Below are positions 27,867 to 38,170 of a stretch of DNA of 64,000 bases, piece after piece; the first letter of the stretch is position 1; every line of letters starts with the position of its first letter. The translations under genes and the position numbers were made by a program. Source of the DNA: Phytohabitans flavus (GTDB taxonomy: Bacteria > Actinomycetota > Actinomycetes > Mycobacteriales > Micromonosporaceae); the NCBI RefSeq assembly GCF_011764545.1, contig NZ_AP022870.1, positions 2,154,001-2,218,000 on the forward strand, given 5' to 3'. Below the pieces are notes generated by a model. That model ran no database searches. It was not told the origin of the DNA and was given only the letters and a program-made list of their open reading frames with translations.

Positions 27867-29132
27867 TCAGCAGACGGTGTACTCAGGACTGATCAGCGCG
27901 GCGGTGAGGCGCTGCGCGGCGTTCCGGATGGGCTTGAGCGCGGCCGAGGTGCGGGCGCTCCACGCGTCGACCGCGAGCAGCCTCGCGAGCTCGTCCTCGT
28001 CCCGTACCTCCACTGTGGCTTCGGCGGCGATCAGCCGGGCCAGCCGGGCGCGGGCCTGGAGCGACGAGGTGGTCAGCCACGCCGCCCCGTACGGCCAGCC
28101 GCCCACGCTCGGCGGCCGCAGCGGCACCTGGCCCATCGCGCCGAGCGCGGCCAGCAGCTGCTTCTGCTTCTGGTCACCGAGGGCGGACGGGCGCACGCCC
28201 AGCTGCCGCATCGCGCCGACGGCCCACTCCACCGGCTCCTTCACGTGCTGCCCGGCGGTACCCGCGAACGCGGGCTGGGTGAACGCGGCCCGCAGCAGCG
28301 GGACAGCGGCCGTGCCGGTCAGGTCGGCGGGCGGGGCCACCGCCTCGCTGGCGAAGCGTCGCCACAGCCGCCCGGCCAGGAACGTGCGCGCCGCCGGCTG
28401 CCGGCACAGCAAGGCGACGAGCGACCGCGCGTCGTACGCCGCCGTCTCGCCCAGGATCGCCTGCGGCGCCGGGTCGTGCCGCCGGCGGACGAACTCGGCC
28501 GTGCCCTTCGCGCGGTCGACGGTCCACCCGGTCAGCGCCCGCGCGGCCGCCTGGACGTCGTCCTCCGTGTAGTGGCCGGGCCCGAGCGTGAAGAGCTCCA
28601 TCAGCTCGCGGGCCAGGTTTTCGTTGGGCGCCTTGCGGCTGTTGCGGTGGCCGTCCAGCCACAGGATCAGCGCCGGGTCGGTCACCATCGCGGTCGCCAG
28701 GTCGCGCAGCTCGCCGCGGCCGTACCGGCGCAGCGTGTCCAGCTGCCCGCGCATCAGCACCGCCGACCGTACCTTCTGGACACTGGTCGCCCAGTGCCCG
28801 TGCCAGAAGAAGACGAGCTTCTCGCCGAGCTGGTCGTCGGCCGCCACCATCCGGTCCAGCCACCAGAGCACCAGCGCCCGCGCCTGCTCCCGCTGCTCCT
28901 GGCGGGCCTGCTGCCGCTGCTCCCGGGTGGAGCCCTTGGTGAGGGCCGCCGCCGGGTCGGTGCCGAGGTCCGGCGGCGGCGTCTCACGCGCCCCCGCGTC
29001 CGCCGCCCGCGGGGTGAGCAGCCGGTCCACGGTGGCCGCGTACCCAGCCCGCTCGGCCGCGTCGACCTCCGCCGCCGTCGGCCCGAACGTGGCCCGCCGC
29101 AGCAGTAGCGCGACCTGTTCCCTCTCCGCCAT
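27867..29132 (-). CDS. DUF1800 domain-containing protein
   Basis: A 421-residue protein from ATG 29132 (MAEREQVALLLRRATFGPTA). The start with LLRRATFG and the core FFWHGHWATSVQKV, NENLARELMELFTLGPGHYTE and AARALTGWTVD are the DUF1800 signature. No signal peptide is visible, so the partner may be exported by the Tat route while this protein stays inside or rides along. The reaction is unknown. It forms a two-gene unit with the downstream DUF1501 gene. The long upstream extension of the open frame is not supported. Confidence 0.92.
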   Translation of the reverse strand: MAEREQVALLLRRATFGPTAAEVDAAERAGYAATVDRLLTPRAADAGARETPPPDLGTDPAAALTKGSTREQRQQARQEQREQARALVLWWLDRMVAADDQLGEKLVFFWHGHWATSVQKVRSAVLMRGQLDTLRRYGRGELRDLATAMVTDPALILWLDGHRNSRKAPNENLARELMELFTLGPGHYTEDDVQAAARALTGWTVDRAKGTAEFVRRRHDPAPQAILGETAAYDARSLVALLCRQPAARTFLAGRLWRRFASEAVAPPADLTGTAAVPLLRAAFTQPAFAGTAGQHVKEPVEWAVGAMRQLGVRPSALGDQKQKQLLAALGAMGQVPLRPPSVGGWPYGAAWLTTSSLQARARLARLIAAEATVEVRDEDELARLLAVDAWSARTSAALKPIRNAAQRLTAALISPEYTVC

Positions 29133-29274
29133 CGCGCCGACCCTACGGCCCGAATGTACGAGGAACGTAAGGCTCGCGTTCGGCGTGCGGTAGAGGTTTG
29201 GCTCCGGGTCGACTGCCTCCGATGTCGGCAAGCTGACTCGCTCCCAGGGGCTGGGACCCTTAGGGTCGAATGTC

Positions 29275-32200
29275 ATGGCCCGATCGGCGTACACATTGGA
29301 GTCCGCCCGCGAGGTCCTGCTGGGCAAGCGGTCGCCCACGGTCAAGGTGCTCGACAGGCTCCTCGGCCTGGGCATCCTGGCGGCCGGCCCGGCGGCGTTG
29401 GCCACGGGGCAGCCATGGCTGCTCGCCGCTTGGGGCTGGATCGACCAGAAGAACGAGCTGATCGCCCGGCTCGACGAGCTGGTCGCCAAGGGCCGGAGCA
29501 AGCTCCGCAAGGCGTCCGGCGGGCAGCGACACGAGCTGCTCGCGGCGACGCACACCGCGCTGGTCGTGGGCTCGTTCTTCGCCGCCCTGCGGGAGACGGT
29601 CGGCCCGGTGTACGACGAGCTGGACGTCACCGACGCCGACATCGAACGCCTCCTCCACCGCACCGTGGCGCCCTCGGCTCTGCGGAGTGCGGTGGGAGAG
29701 GTGGCGCGGGAGGAGGTCCCGCTGCCCTGGGCCGGCACCGGGTTCGAGGCCAACCTGGACTCGAACATCCGTCCGTACTACTGGAAGTTGCAGGAGCTGA
29801 CGCTCGGCTTCTTCGGCGGGCTCCAGGCATGGCACAAGCGGGTCGGTGACCTGATCGGCCGCCGGCCGCTCGCCGAACAGATCATGGAGCGGGCGGCTGA
29901 GCGCTACCGCGCCGAGTACCTCGCGCTCGCGGCCGAGATCCCGGAGTTCCGCATCTGGGCGCTCTTCGGCGAGCACCTCGCCGAGCAGCGGGCGCTCGGC
30001 CGCCTGGAGGAGCTGGCCGGCGACCTCGTGGCCGCGACGAAGGCGCCGGCCGCCGGGGCCCGGAGCACGATCGCGGACATCAACCGCGCCGTACTCGCCG
30101 AGCCCATCGTCGACCTGGCGGAGGCCGCCGAGGTGACCGCCGTGCGGGTGCCGACGGTGGCGGACGGCTACGTCGAGCCCGGCTTCCGGTGGGCGGTGAT
30201 GACGGGGACGTCGCAACCCGCGCAGGAGTCGTGGTGGGAGGAGAAGCCGCACGGCACCGACCTCGCGGCCTTCCTGGCCGCTCACTTCGTCTCGCCGGCG
30301 GCGGCCGAGCGCCCGCTGGTCGTGCTCGGCCATCCGGGGGCCGGCAAGAGCCTCTTCACGAAGGTCTGCGCGGCCCGGCTCTCCGCCGCCGGCGCGTTCG
30401 TCACCGTGCGAGTGCCGCTGCGCGAGGTCCCCGACCCATCGGCCAACGTCTACCGGCAGATCGAGGAGGTGCTCCGCGACTCGACCAACGGCCGGGTCGA
30501 GTGGCCCGCGCTCTGCGCGGCGAGCAAAGACGTCGTCCGCGTCGTGCTGATCGACGGCCTCGACGAGCTGATGCAGGCGACCGGCGCGACCGAGTCGCGC
30601 TACCTGCGCAACGTCATCGACTTCCAGCGCACCGAGGCGGCCGCCGGTGGGCCGGTGGCGGTCGTCGTGACCTCCCGCACCGTGGTCGCGGACCTGACCG
30701 CGATCCCGATCGGCTGCCTGGTGGTCAAGCTGGAGGAGTTCACCGACGAGCAGATCGACGCATGGGCCGAGCGGTGGGCAGCGGCCAACGCAAGCGCCGT
30801 CGCGACCGGCGACGTCCGCGCGGTGGAGGCCGCCACGCTGCGGGGGTACGGGGAATTGGCCCGCCAGCCGCTTCTCCTCCTGCTGCTGGCGATCGTGGCG
30901 GCTGAGCGGGACCTGCCGCCCGCGGCGACCTCGGCCGACCTCTACCGCACGCTGCTCGACGACTTCGTGCGGCGCGAGCTGGACCGGCCCGACCCGGAGA
31001 CCGCCCACCTGAGCACGGACGAGCGGCGCCTGGCCGAGCTGTGGAAGTTGGGACTTGTCGCATTCGGCATCCGCAACCGGGGCCAGCAGCACCTGCACGA
31101 GCAGGACCTCACGGCCGACCTGCGGGCGCTGCCGCCGCCCGGTGCCGCCCCGCCGAGCCGCGGCCGGGACGTGTCGCGGGCGGTCGACCCGGCGCGGCGG
31201 GTGGTCGGGCGGTTCTTCTTCGTCCACGCGCCCGAGGCCGAGGGCGGTGCGGGTGGGCGCAGCTACGAGTTCCTGCACGCCACGTTCGGCGACTACCTGA
31301 TCGCACACCACACCGCCGAGCTGCTCCGGGACGCGTCCGCGGCCCGCGCGCACCGCACGATGTCGCAAAGTTGGGACGACGACCTACTTTTCGCGCTGCT
31401 GTCGCACGCGTTCCTCGGTGGGTTCGGATCGCAGGCCGTCACGTTCTTCGCCGAGCTGGTCGCGGGTGACCCCGCCGTGGCCAGCGTCCTGGAGCACCTC
31501 TCCGCCATCGCCGAGGACAGGTGGGGCAAGGGGCGGTACGCGGACTACGACCCCTCGGGCGGCACCGCGGTGCAGCGGCACGCGGCCTACACCGCCAACA
31601 TCGTCTCGTTGCGAATCGCGATGGCGGGCGACCCGGTGCCGATCGCCCGGCTCTGTCGCCCCGGCGTCGACGTCGAATCCTGGTGGCGGGCACGCGTGCG
31701 GCTCTGGACCGCCGCTCTCCCGGAGGCCGAATCGAACGCGGTTGTCGGCCCCCTCTCCTTGGACCGCCTACCCGAGCCGCGCCTTCGCCGCCAGCGGATG
31801 TATGGGCATTTCGACGATATCGCCGACATGCTTGCCTTTGACGAGCCGGCGGCCCTGTCGCGCGCCGCTGGGCGCGCCCTGACAAGCGCGGTCTTCGAGA
31901 GTTTTGACGACGTTAGTGATCTGGACAGAGCCGAGCTGCTGGTTGAGTCGCTGATTAGTTGGCAGCTCGATCCAGATACGTCGTCTCTCCTCGCTTCCTC
32001 GAGTGAGGGGACGCCAGACCTGCTTCTGCTGGCGACCTTCGTGGCGGCGCGACACGGAGCCGACGTCGACACCGAGACCGTCCGCCGCCTTGTGGAGCGC
32101 TGTGCAGACGAGAAGCTGGCGATGCCGGCGGAGACCCTGATCGCGCTCCTGGTCCGGCATCCCGACATTCATATCCCGGACCTCCCCTTGCCGACCATCG

Positions 32201-32382
32201 CCAGGCGGATGCTTCAGCTCGCGGCGCTGACCCGCGGCGAGAGCGGGCGGCCGGCGCGAGCCGTCCCGCCCCCGGAAGTCGTGTCGAACTCGCCGGAGGG
32301 ACAGGCGGTGAGGGCCCTGCCGCCGGACCTCGCGCGGCGGGTCATCCCCGAGCTGGCCGCGTCGCTCGCGCGGCGGCTGTAG
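29275..32382 (+). CDS. Stand-alone NACHT-domain NTPase (bacterial NLR-like)
   Basis: A 1035-residue STAND ATPase. Residues about 1-240 form an all-helical N-terminal domain (SAREVLLGKRSPTVKVLDRL) resembling the NACHT N-terminal helical domains (NNH) described in bacteria. The NACHT core follows: Walker A GHPGAGKS at about 353-360, Walker B VVLIDGLDEL at about 423-432, and sensor VVVTSRT at about 463-469. YEFLHATFGDYLIAHH at about 665 is the conserved NACHT-associated winged-helix segment. The C-terminal 350 residues are helical without an obvious repeat. Related bNACHT proteins give anti-phage defence by sensing and oligomerising; that role here is inferred. It has no partner gene on either side. 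Confidence 0.9.
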   Translation: MARSAYTLESAREVLLGKRSPTVKVLDRLLGLGILAAGPAALATGQPWLLAAWGWIDQKNELIARLDELVAKGRSKLRKASGGQRHELLAATHTALVVGSFFAALRETVGPVYDELDVTDADIERLLHRTVAPSALRSAVGEVAREEVPLPWAGTGFEANLDSNIRPYYWKLQELTLGFFGGLQAWHKRVGDLIGRRPLAEQIMERAAERYRAEYLALAAEIPEFRIWALFGEHLAEQRALGRLEELAGDLVAATKAPAAGARSTIADINRAVLAEPIVDLAEAAEVTAVRVPTVADGYVEPGFRWAVMTGTSQPAQESWWEEKPHGTDLAAFLAAHFVSPAAAERPLVVLGHPGAGKSLFTKVCAARLSAAGAFVTVRVPLREVPDPSANVYRQIEEVLRDSTNGRVEWPALCAASKDVVRVVLIDGLDELMQATGATESRYLRNVIDFQRTEAAAGGPVAVVVTSRTVVADLTAIPIGCLVVKLEEFTDEQIDAWAERWAAANASAVATGDVRAVEAATLRGYGELARQPLLLLLLAIVAAERDLPPAATSADLYRTLLDDFVRRELDRPDPETAHLSTDERRLAELWKLGLVAFGIRNRGQQHLHEQDLTADLRALPPPGAAPPSRGRDVSRAVDPARRVVGRFFFVHAPEAEGGAGGRSYEFLHATFGDYLIAHHTAELLRDASAARAHRTMSQSWDDDLLFALLSHAFLGGFGSQAVTFFAELVAGDPAVASVLEHLSAIAEDRWGKGRYADYDPSGGTAVQRHAAYTANIVSLRIAMAGDPVPIARLCRPGVDVESWWRARVRLWTAALPEAESNAVVGPLSLDRLPEPRLRRQRMYGHFDDIADMLAFDEPAALSRAAGRALTSAVFESFDDVSDLDRAELLVESLISWQLDPDTSSLLASSSEGTPDLLLLATFVAARHGADVDTETVRRLVERCADEKLAMPAETLIALLVRHPDIHIPDLPLPTIARRMLQLAALTRGESGRPARAVPPPEVVSNSPEGQAVRALPPDLARRVIPELAASLARRL

Positions 32383-32399
32383 AAAAGACGACGCCTGAG

Positions 32400-34639
32400 T
32401 CAGGGTAGCTGCCGGCCACGCTCCCAGAAATCCGTGCCGGCCGCGACATCGACAGGCTCCTGGCCGGGGAGCTCGACGCGCCAAGGCGCCGGGCGCCCGG
32501 TGCGCCGTACACCCTCCGCGGTCACGGTGAAGGTCGCCACCGGGCTCCCGTCCGGGCGGGGATCTCGACGGTCGTCTCGGCTTCCACCTCGAACAGGCGC
32601 AGCGTCAGCCCGTCCGCGTAGTCGTAGTCCGGGCGGTCGTCGCGGGCGCCCCATGGCAGGACCGTCCCGGGCCGTACGTACACCGGGACCTGGTCGAAGC
32701 CGGACACCTCGCGCACCCAGCGCGGCCCCTCTACGACCTCGCCGGTCAGCAGGTGCGTCCACCGCCCGGCCGGCACGTAGTACGCCGTCTCGCCGGAGGC
32801 CGAGAAAACTGGGGCCACCATCAAGTTGTCGCCGAGCATGTACTGGCGGTCGAGGTGGGTGCAGGCGGGGTCCTCGGGAAACTCCGCCACCATCGGGCGC
32901 ATCACCGGCACCCCCTCGCGGTGCGCGGTGACCGCCGCCGCGAAGAGGTACGGCATCAGGCGGTGCTTGAGGCGGGTGAAGGCGCGCAGCACGTCCACCG
33001 CCTCGTCGTCGAAGAGCCACGGCACCCGGTAGCTCTGGTTGCCGTGCAGGCGGCTGTGCGACGAGAGCAGCCCGAAGGGGATCCACCGCTTGAACACGGC
33101 CGGGTCCGGGCGCCCCTCGAAGCCGCCGATGTCGTGGCTCCAGAAACCGAACCCGGACATCGCCAGCGACAGCCCGCCGCGCAGGCTCTCGGCCATCGAC
33201 TCCAGCGTGGACTCGCTGTCGCCACCCCAGTGCACGGGAAACTTCTGCCCGCCGGCGGTCGCGGAGCGGGCGAACAGGACCGCCTCGGCCTCGCCGCGGT
33301 GCTCGCGCAGGAGCTCGAAGACAGTCTCGTTGTACAGGTGGGTGTAGTAGTTGTGCATCCGCTCGGGGTCACCGCCGTCGTACCACACCACGTCCGTGGG
33401 GACCCGCTCGCCGAAGTCGGACTTGAAGCAGTCGACGCCGAGGTCGAGCTGGGCGCGGAGCTTGTCGGCGTACCACCGGCGGGCGGCCGGGTTGGTGAAG
33501 TCGACAAGGCCCATGCCGGCCTGCCACTTGTCGGTCTGCCACACCCCGCCGTCGGGCCGCCGCACGAGGAAGCCAGCGGCGGCGCCCTCGGCGAAGAGCG
33601 CCGAGCGCTGGGCGATGTACGGGTTTATCCACAGGCTGATCCGCAGGCCGCGCTCGCGCAGCCGCTTCAGCATCCCCCGGGGGTCGGGGAACGTGCGCGG
33701 GTCCCACTCGAAGTCGCACCAGTGGAACTCGCGCATCCAGAACGTGTCGAAGTGGAACACCGACAGCGGCAGCTCCCGCGCGGCCATGCCGTCCACGAAG
33801 GACGTCACCGTCTGCTCGTCGTACGACGTGGTGAACGAGGTCGTCAGCCACAGCCCGAACGACCACGGCGGCGGGAGGGCGGGGCGGCCGGTGAGGGCCG
33901 TGTACTTGCGCAGGATCTCCTTCGGCGTCGGCCCGTAGATGACGAAGTACCGCATCGACTGCCCCGCCACGCTGAACTGCACCCGGGACACCGCCTCCGA
34001 GCCCACCTCGTACGAGACCAGGCCGGGGTGGTCGACGAAGACGCCGTAGCCCGCGTTCGTGAGGAAGAAGGGCACGTTCTTGTACGCCTGCTCGCTGCTC
34101 GTGCCGCCGTCCGCGTTCCAGATGTCGACGGTCTGCCCGTTCTTCACGAACGCGCCGAAGCGCTCGCCGAGCCCGTACACGTAGGCGCCCACGCCCAGCG
34201 TCAGCTGCTCCCGCACGTAGTGGAGCCCGCCGTCCTCGATGACCGCCATCGCCTTGTACCCGCTGGTGGTGAGCACCTTGCCGGCCGCGACGAACTCCAC
34301 CCGCCACGGGTCCCGCTGGAAGCGCACCGACAGCGACCCGGACGTGAGCGTGAGCCCGTCGACCGAGGCGGCACCCTCCACCGTGGACAGCTCGAAGAAC
34401 GGGCCGCGGGACACCTCGCCGGAGAAGTGCGACACGGTCACGCCGATGACGTCCGGCATCGGCGACTCGGCCCGCACCGTCACAAGTGGACGGTTGAGCG
34501 TGTCACCGCGGTGCTCCAGCCGTTTCGTCGGCGCGTACACCATGAGCGAGTCGCGGTCGGCGGTGTGGTCGTGCACCTGCGCGGGGTACAGGGGGTGGAC
34601 GCCCTCGCGCATGTGCCAGTAGCCGTCGGAGAACTTCAA
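32400..34639 (-). CDS. GH31 alpha-xylosidase (YicI-like), apparent frameshift
   Basis: A retaining alpha-xylosidase that would remove alpha-1,6-xylosyl units, as from isoprimeverose or xyloglucan oligosaccharides, in the cytoplasm. The sequence follows YicI throughout: LKFSDGYWHMREGVHPLYP at the start, VYGLGERFGAFVKNGQ, the nucleophile in DCFKSDFGE and the acid/base in HWGGDS (about residues 414 and 480 counted from the ATG at 34657; YicI has 416 and 482). One base is lost at 32554-32556; restoring it extends the protein to the stop at 32400, about 746 residues. I favour TTG 34639, with GGAG upstream, over ATG 34657, which lies inside a repeat. Confidence 0.9.
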
Positions 34640-34651
34640 GGCGACACTCCA

Positions 34652-34813
34652 TTCCATTGGGCTCGGCTCCGCGCTCGCTCCGCTCCTCGGTCGCTAGCGC
34701 TCCCTGCGATGCTCACTCGCTGTCGCCTCGCGTTCCATTGGGCTCGGCTCCGCGCTCGCTCCGCTCCTCGGTCGCTAGCGCTCCCTGCGATGCTCACTCG
34801 CTGTCGCCTCGCA
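34652..34813. repeat. Perfect tandem duplication, two copies of 81 bases
   Basis: The unit beginning TTCCATTGGGCTCGGCTCCG at 34652 repeats at 34733 with no visible difference until the last bases. It fills the whole gap between the permease stop and the alpha-xylosidase start. The unit itself is rich in GCTCG/CGCTC words. The duplication must be recent or under gene conversion. Confidence 0.9.
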
Positions 34814-35635
34814 TTACTTGATGGCCCCGGACATGACGCCCCGGGACAGGGTCCGCTGGAAGATGAGGAAGAACAGGATCGCCGGCAGGATCCCGAGCAG
34901 CGCCGAGGCGCTCGTCGTGGTGGCGTCCATCATCCGGTCGCCCTGGAGGACGCCGAGGGCCACCGGCACGGTCTGCTTGTCGTTGGAGATGAGAAAGATG
35001 AGGGGCAGGAAAAACTCGTTCCACGTCCAGATGAAGAAGAACGTGAACAGCACCGACAGGCTCGGCCAGCTGATCGGCACCACGACCCGCCAGAGCGTGC
35101 GCACCTTGCCAGCACCGTCGATCGCGGCCGCCTCGAGCATCTCCCGGGGGAATGTGGCGAAGACCGAGGAGAGCAGGTACGTGCCGAACGCGCTCTGGAT
35201 CGCCGTGAAGATGACGACGACCGCGAGCTGCGTGTTGTAGAGACCGACCTCTTTGGACAGGTAGTAGAGCGGGTAGACCAGCGCCTCCTGGGGCAGGAGG
35301 TTGGCCAGCAGGAAGAAGACCAGGAAGGCCGAGCGGCCGCGGACCCGCCCGATGCCCAGCGCGTAGGCGTTGAGCACCGAGACGACGACCGCCAGCACCG
35401 CGACCGAGAAGGCGATGACGAAGCTGTTGAAGAGCTTCTCGCCGAAGTCGACCCGGATCCAGAAGTCCGCGAGCCCCTTCAGGTACAGGCCGTTCGGGAG
35501 CGAGAGCGGCCCGTCCGTGGCGTACTCGTCGGGGCTCTTGACCGCGTTGACCGCGACGAGGGCGAACGGCGAAAGCACCAGGAGCACGAGCACCGTCAGC
35601 GTGGCCAGCACAGCGGGCCGGAGCGCGCGGTTCAT
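34814..35635 (-). CDS. Carbohydrate ABC transporter permease (MalG type)
   Basis: A 273-residue inner-membrane permease with six hydrophobic segments. The EAA loop reads REMLEAAAIDGAGKVRTLWRVVVPIS, where the coupling helix contacts the ATPase. The C-terminal TLSRGVMSGAIK is typical of MalG-like proteins. It overlaps the upstream permease by an ATGA-type junction. No ATPase gene lies here, so a shared MsiK-like ATPase encoded elsewhere is expected, as in many actinomycete sugar importers. Confidence 0.93.
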   Translation of the reverse strand: MNRALRPAVLATLTVLVLLVLSPFALVAVNAVKSPDEYATDGPLSLPNGLYLKGLADFWIRVDFGEKLFNSFVIAFSVAVLAVVVSVLNAYALGIGRVRGRSAFLVFFLLANLLPQEALVYPLYYLSKEVGLYNTQLAVVVIFTAIQSAFGTYLLSSVFATFPREMLEAAAIDGAGKVRTLWRVVVPISWPSLSVLFTFFFIWTWNEFFLPLIFLISNDKQTVPVALGVLQGDRMMDATTTSASALLGILPAILFFLIFQRTLSRGVMSGAIK

Positions 35636-36523
35636 GCCAGGTCCCGCCGTTCGTCGCGGGCCTGGATGCGCAGGAACACCACCGACAGCACGACGATGAT
35701 GAGCGCCAGCACAGTGGCGATCGCCGAGCCGTACCCGACCTGGGCCTTCTCGAAGAAGTTCTGGTAAGCGAAGTACGCCGGCACCAGCGTGGCGTTGCCC
35801 GGGCCGCCGCGGGTGAGCACGTAGATCTGCCCGAAGATCTTCAGCGCGGCGATCGTGGTGGTCACGAGTACCACGTAGATCTCCGGTTTGATCTGGTAGA
35901 TCGCGATCCGGGTGAAGCGCCGCCACCAGCCGGCACCGTCGATGGCGGCCGCCTCGTAGAGCTCCGGGTCGACGCGCTGGAGCCCGGACATGAACATCAC
36001 GACCGGATACCCGACCTGGAACCAGATCATGACGACCATGACGCTGTACAGCGCGTAGGCCGGGTCACCCAGCCAGTTCTTGGCGAGGCCGTCAAGATGC
36101 GCGCTCGTGAGGATCGCGTTGAGCGCGCCGAAGCTGGGGTTGAGGATCCAGCCCCACACGATTCCCGTCACCGCGACGGGAAGCACCTGGGGAGGTAGAA
36201 GCCGGAGCGGAGGGCGCTGGCGGTGCGCGGGCCGATCGCCTTGGCCACGTAGTCGAAGAGCACGGCCGCGAGGACCAGGCCGATCAGTGTCGGAACGACC
36301 GCCATCGCCACGATCAGGAAGATGATGTTGCGGAAAGACGCCCAGAAGTTGTCGTCGTCCAGCAACCGCGTGTAGTTGTCCAGCCCGATCCACTCGGGGG
36401 TACCCACCCCTGCCACCGGGTGAAGCTGATGCCCACGTTCATCACGAGCGGCAGGACGATGACCACCAGCGAGAGGAGCGCGCCGGGGATCAGGAAGGCG
36501 GCGTACCCCCGATTGGATCTCAT
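35632..36523 (-). CDS. Sugar ABC transporter permease (MalF type), two apparent frameshifts
   Basis: The restored protein has about 297 residues: MRSNRGYAAFLIPGALLSLV, a first membrane segment and the ISFTRWQG periplasmic start. GLDNYTRLLDDDNFWASFRN, FYLPQVLPVAVTGIVWGWIL and the EAA loop LYEAAAIDGAGWWRRFTRIA follow. Single bases are missing in the C run at 36407-36410 and the G run at 36189-36192 (plus strand). With both restored the domain order is normal for a MalF-like permease. It overlaps the binding-protein stop (ATGA) and the next permease, so all three are co-translated. Confidence 0.9.
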
Positions 36524-37869
36524 TTGCCGAGGCTGGTGAGGTTGTCGTTGTACGGCTTGGCGATCTCGTCGAGGACCGCGTCCGGGCTTTTCGTCCCGTT
36601 GATGAGATGCTGGGTGCCGGCCACGAGCACGTCGTAGTAGCCGGGCGCCGGCCAGTCGGGGTAGAAGGCGAGCCCGTCCGTCGACGTCACCTTGTCGAAG
36701 TTGTCGATGAGTTCCTTGCTCTTGGCGTCGGTGATCGTCGCCGGGTCGGCGAGCACGGGTACGCCGCCGGAGTTGCCGAGCAGGTTCTGGATCTCCGGCT
36801 TCATCGTGATGTCGATGAAGTCGTAGGCGAGGCTCTTGTTCTTCGCGTTCTTGGGGACGACCCAGATGTTGCCGCCCGAGCCGGGGTGCAGCGTGTTGCC
36901 GGGGAAGAGGAACGTGCCCCACTGGAACTTGGCGTCGGAGACGAAGCGGCCGTACCACCAGCTGCCCGAGATGACCATCGGGAACTTGCCCTGCGTGAAC
37001 GCCACGCCCATGTCCTCGGCCTTGATGCCGGCCGAGTTCTTCGCGATGTATCCCTTCGCCACCCAGTCGGCGAACGTGGTGGCCGCGTACGTGAACTCCG
37101 GCCCCTTGAAGTCGACCTTGCCCTTGTAGAGCTGGAAGCTGTCCACAAAGGAGCGGCTCGCCTTCGAGAGGGCCAACTCGTAGAGGATCTGCTGAGCCGG
37201 GTACTCCGCGCCGCCGACCGACAGCGGGGTCACGCCGGCTTTCGTGAACGTGTCCATCGCCGCCTCGAACTCGGCGAGCGTGGTCGGCACCTGGACGTTG
37301 TGCTTCGTGAAGAGTTCCTTGTTGTAGTAGACCATCACGTACTCGGCGTAGTTGGGGACGCCGTACCACTTGCCGTCGCCCATGATGCCCTCGGCGTCGT
37401 ACTTCGAGGTCGTCTGCAAGCTAGGGCCGATCTTGTCCCAGCCGCGCTTGCCCGCCTCCTCGCTGAGGTCGGTGAGCAGCCCCTGCTTCGACAGCAGGCC
37501 GGCGGTCGCGTTGCCCTTGTTGTACTCCATGATGTCGGGCGCTTCGTCCGAGTTGAGGATCATCCCGGCGTTCTGCCGGATCTGCTCGAAGCCCTTCTCC
37601 TCGAACTGCACCTTGACGCCCGGGTGGGACGCCTCGAACTGCTTGATCGCCTCGGCCCAGGCGACGCCCATGGCGCTCGTCGCGCCCTCGTAGTGCCAGA
37701 GCTTGAGGGTCTTGCCGTCGCCGCTGCCGGCGCTGTCGTCGGCGTCGGCTCCGCACGCGGCCAGGACCAGCGACGCGGCGGCGAGTACGGCGATGGTGCC
37801 CGTGCGTGCGCGCCGCCAGTTTCCGCTGCTGGCACGACGGAAGCTGGGGGGTGGGTCAAGAAGTCTCAC
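36520..37869 (-). CDS. Extracellular solute-binding lipoprotein of a sugar ABC importer
   Basis: A 449-residue family 1 solute-binding protein from GTG 37869, chosen because GAGGAGG sits 7 bases upstream. Its signal peptide ends in VLAAASLVLAACGAD, with the lipobox Cys at about residue 31, so it is anchored on the outer face of the membrane. The mature part starts KTLKLWHYEG and shows GKFPMVISGSWWYGRF and other MalE-like segments. With the two permeases and the alpha-xylosidase it forms one operon, and the likely cargo is a xylosylated oligosaccharide. A perfect palindrome lies 132 bases upstream of its start. Confidence 0.92.
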   Translation of the reverse strand: MRLLDPPPSFRRASSGNWRRARTGTIAVLAAASLVLAACGADADDSAGSGDGKTLKLWHYEGATSAMGVAWAEAIKQFEASHPGVKVQFEEKGFEQIRQNAGMILNSDEAPDIMEYNKGNATAGLLSKQGLLTDLSEEAGKRGWDKIGPSLQTTSKYDAEGIMGDGKWYGVPNYAEYVMVYYNKELFTKHNVQVPTTLAEFEAAMDTFTKAGVTPLSVGGAEYPAQQILYELALSKASRSFVDSFQLYKGKVDFKGPEFTYAATTFADWVAKGYIAKNSAGIKAEDMGVAFTQGKFPMVISGSWWYGRFVSDAKFQWGTFLFPGNTLHPGSGGNIWVVPKNAKNKSLAYDFIDITMKPEIQNLLGNSGGVPVLADPATITDAKSKELIDNFDKVTSTDGLAFYPDWPAPGYYDVLVAGTQHLINGTKSPDAVLDEIAKPYNDNLTSLGK

Positions 37870-38000
37870 GGCTGCCTCCTCGTGGGGCGGTGAGCGGACC
37901 GGGGGTCCGCGTAGCGAGACAGGTAGGTGGGAACGGGGTGCGGTTCGCCGGCCCGGCGTCAACGGGCCCGCGCCCCGGTAGGGCGACGTGTCGAAGAGTG

Positions 38001-38020
38001 CAGTCGAAGCGCTTCGACTG
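38001..38020. promoter_or_regulatory. LacI-family operator, perfect 20-base palindrome
   Basis: CAGTCGAAGCGCTTCGACTG is fully symmetric around a central CG, the usual form of LacI-type operators in actinomycetes. It lies between the divergent binding-protein operon and the GH3 gene, and a second partial CGAAG word follows GTGT at about 37989. No lacI-type gene is in the window, so the regulator is elsewhere. Confidence 0.8.
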
Positions 38021-38170
38021 CTAGTTCGCTAGCTAACGCGACCACCGGCCGCCGTGTCAACGGGGTCAACCGATGATTTCGTAACGGTTTCAGCAACCGA
38101 CCTCCCCCGAATAGTTCGTATGACGTCTAAACTATTGACAGGTTCCACTGCCGTCGGCAAGTGTCGTTGC

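Noticed and set aside
32753..35767. A 1004-codon open frame antisense to the GH31 and permease genes
   Set aside because: The product is charged and low in complexity, crosses several well-supported genes and an 81-base duplication, and shows no family pattern.
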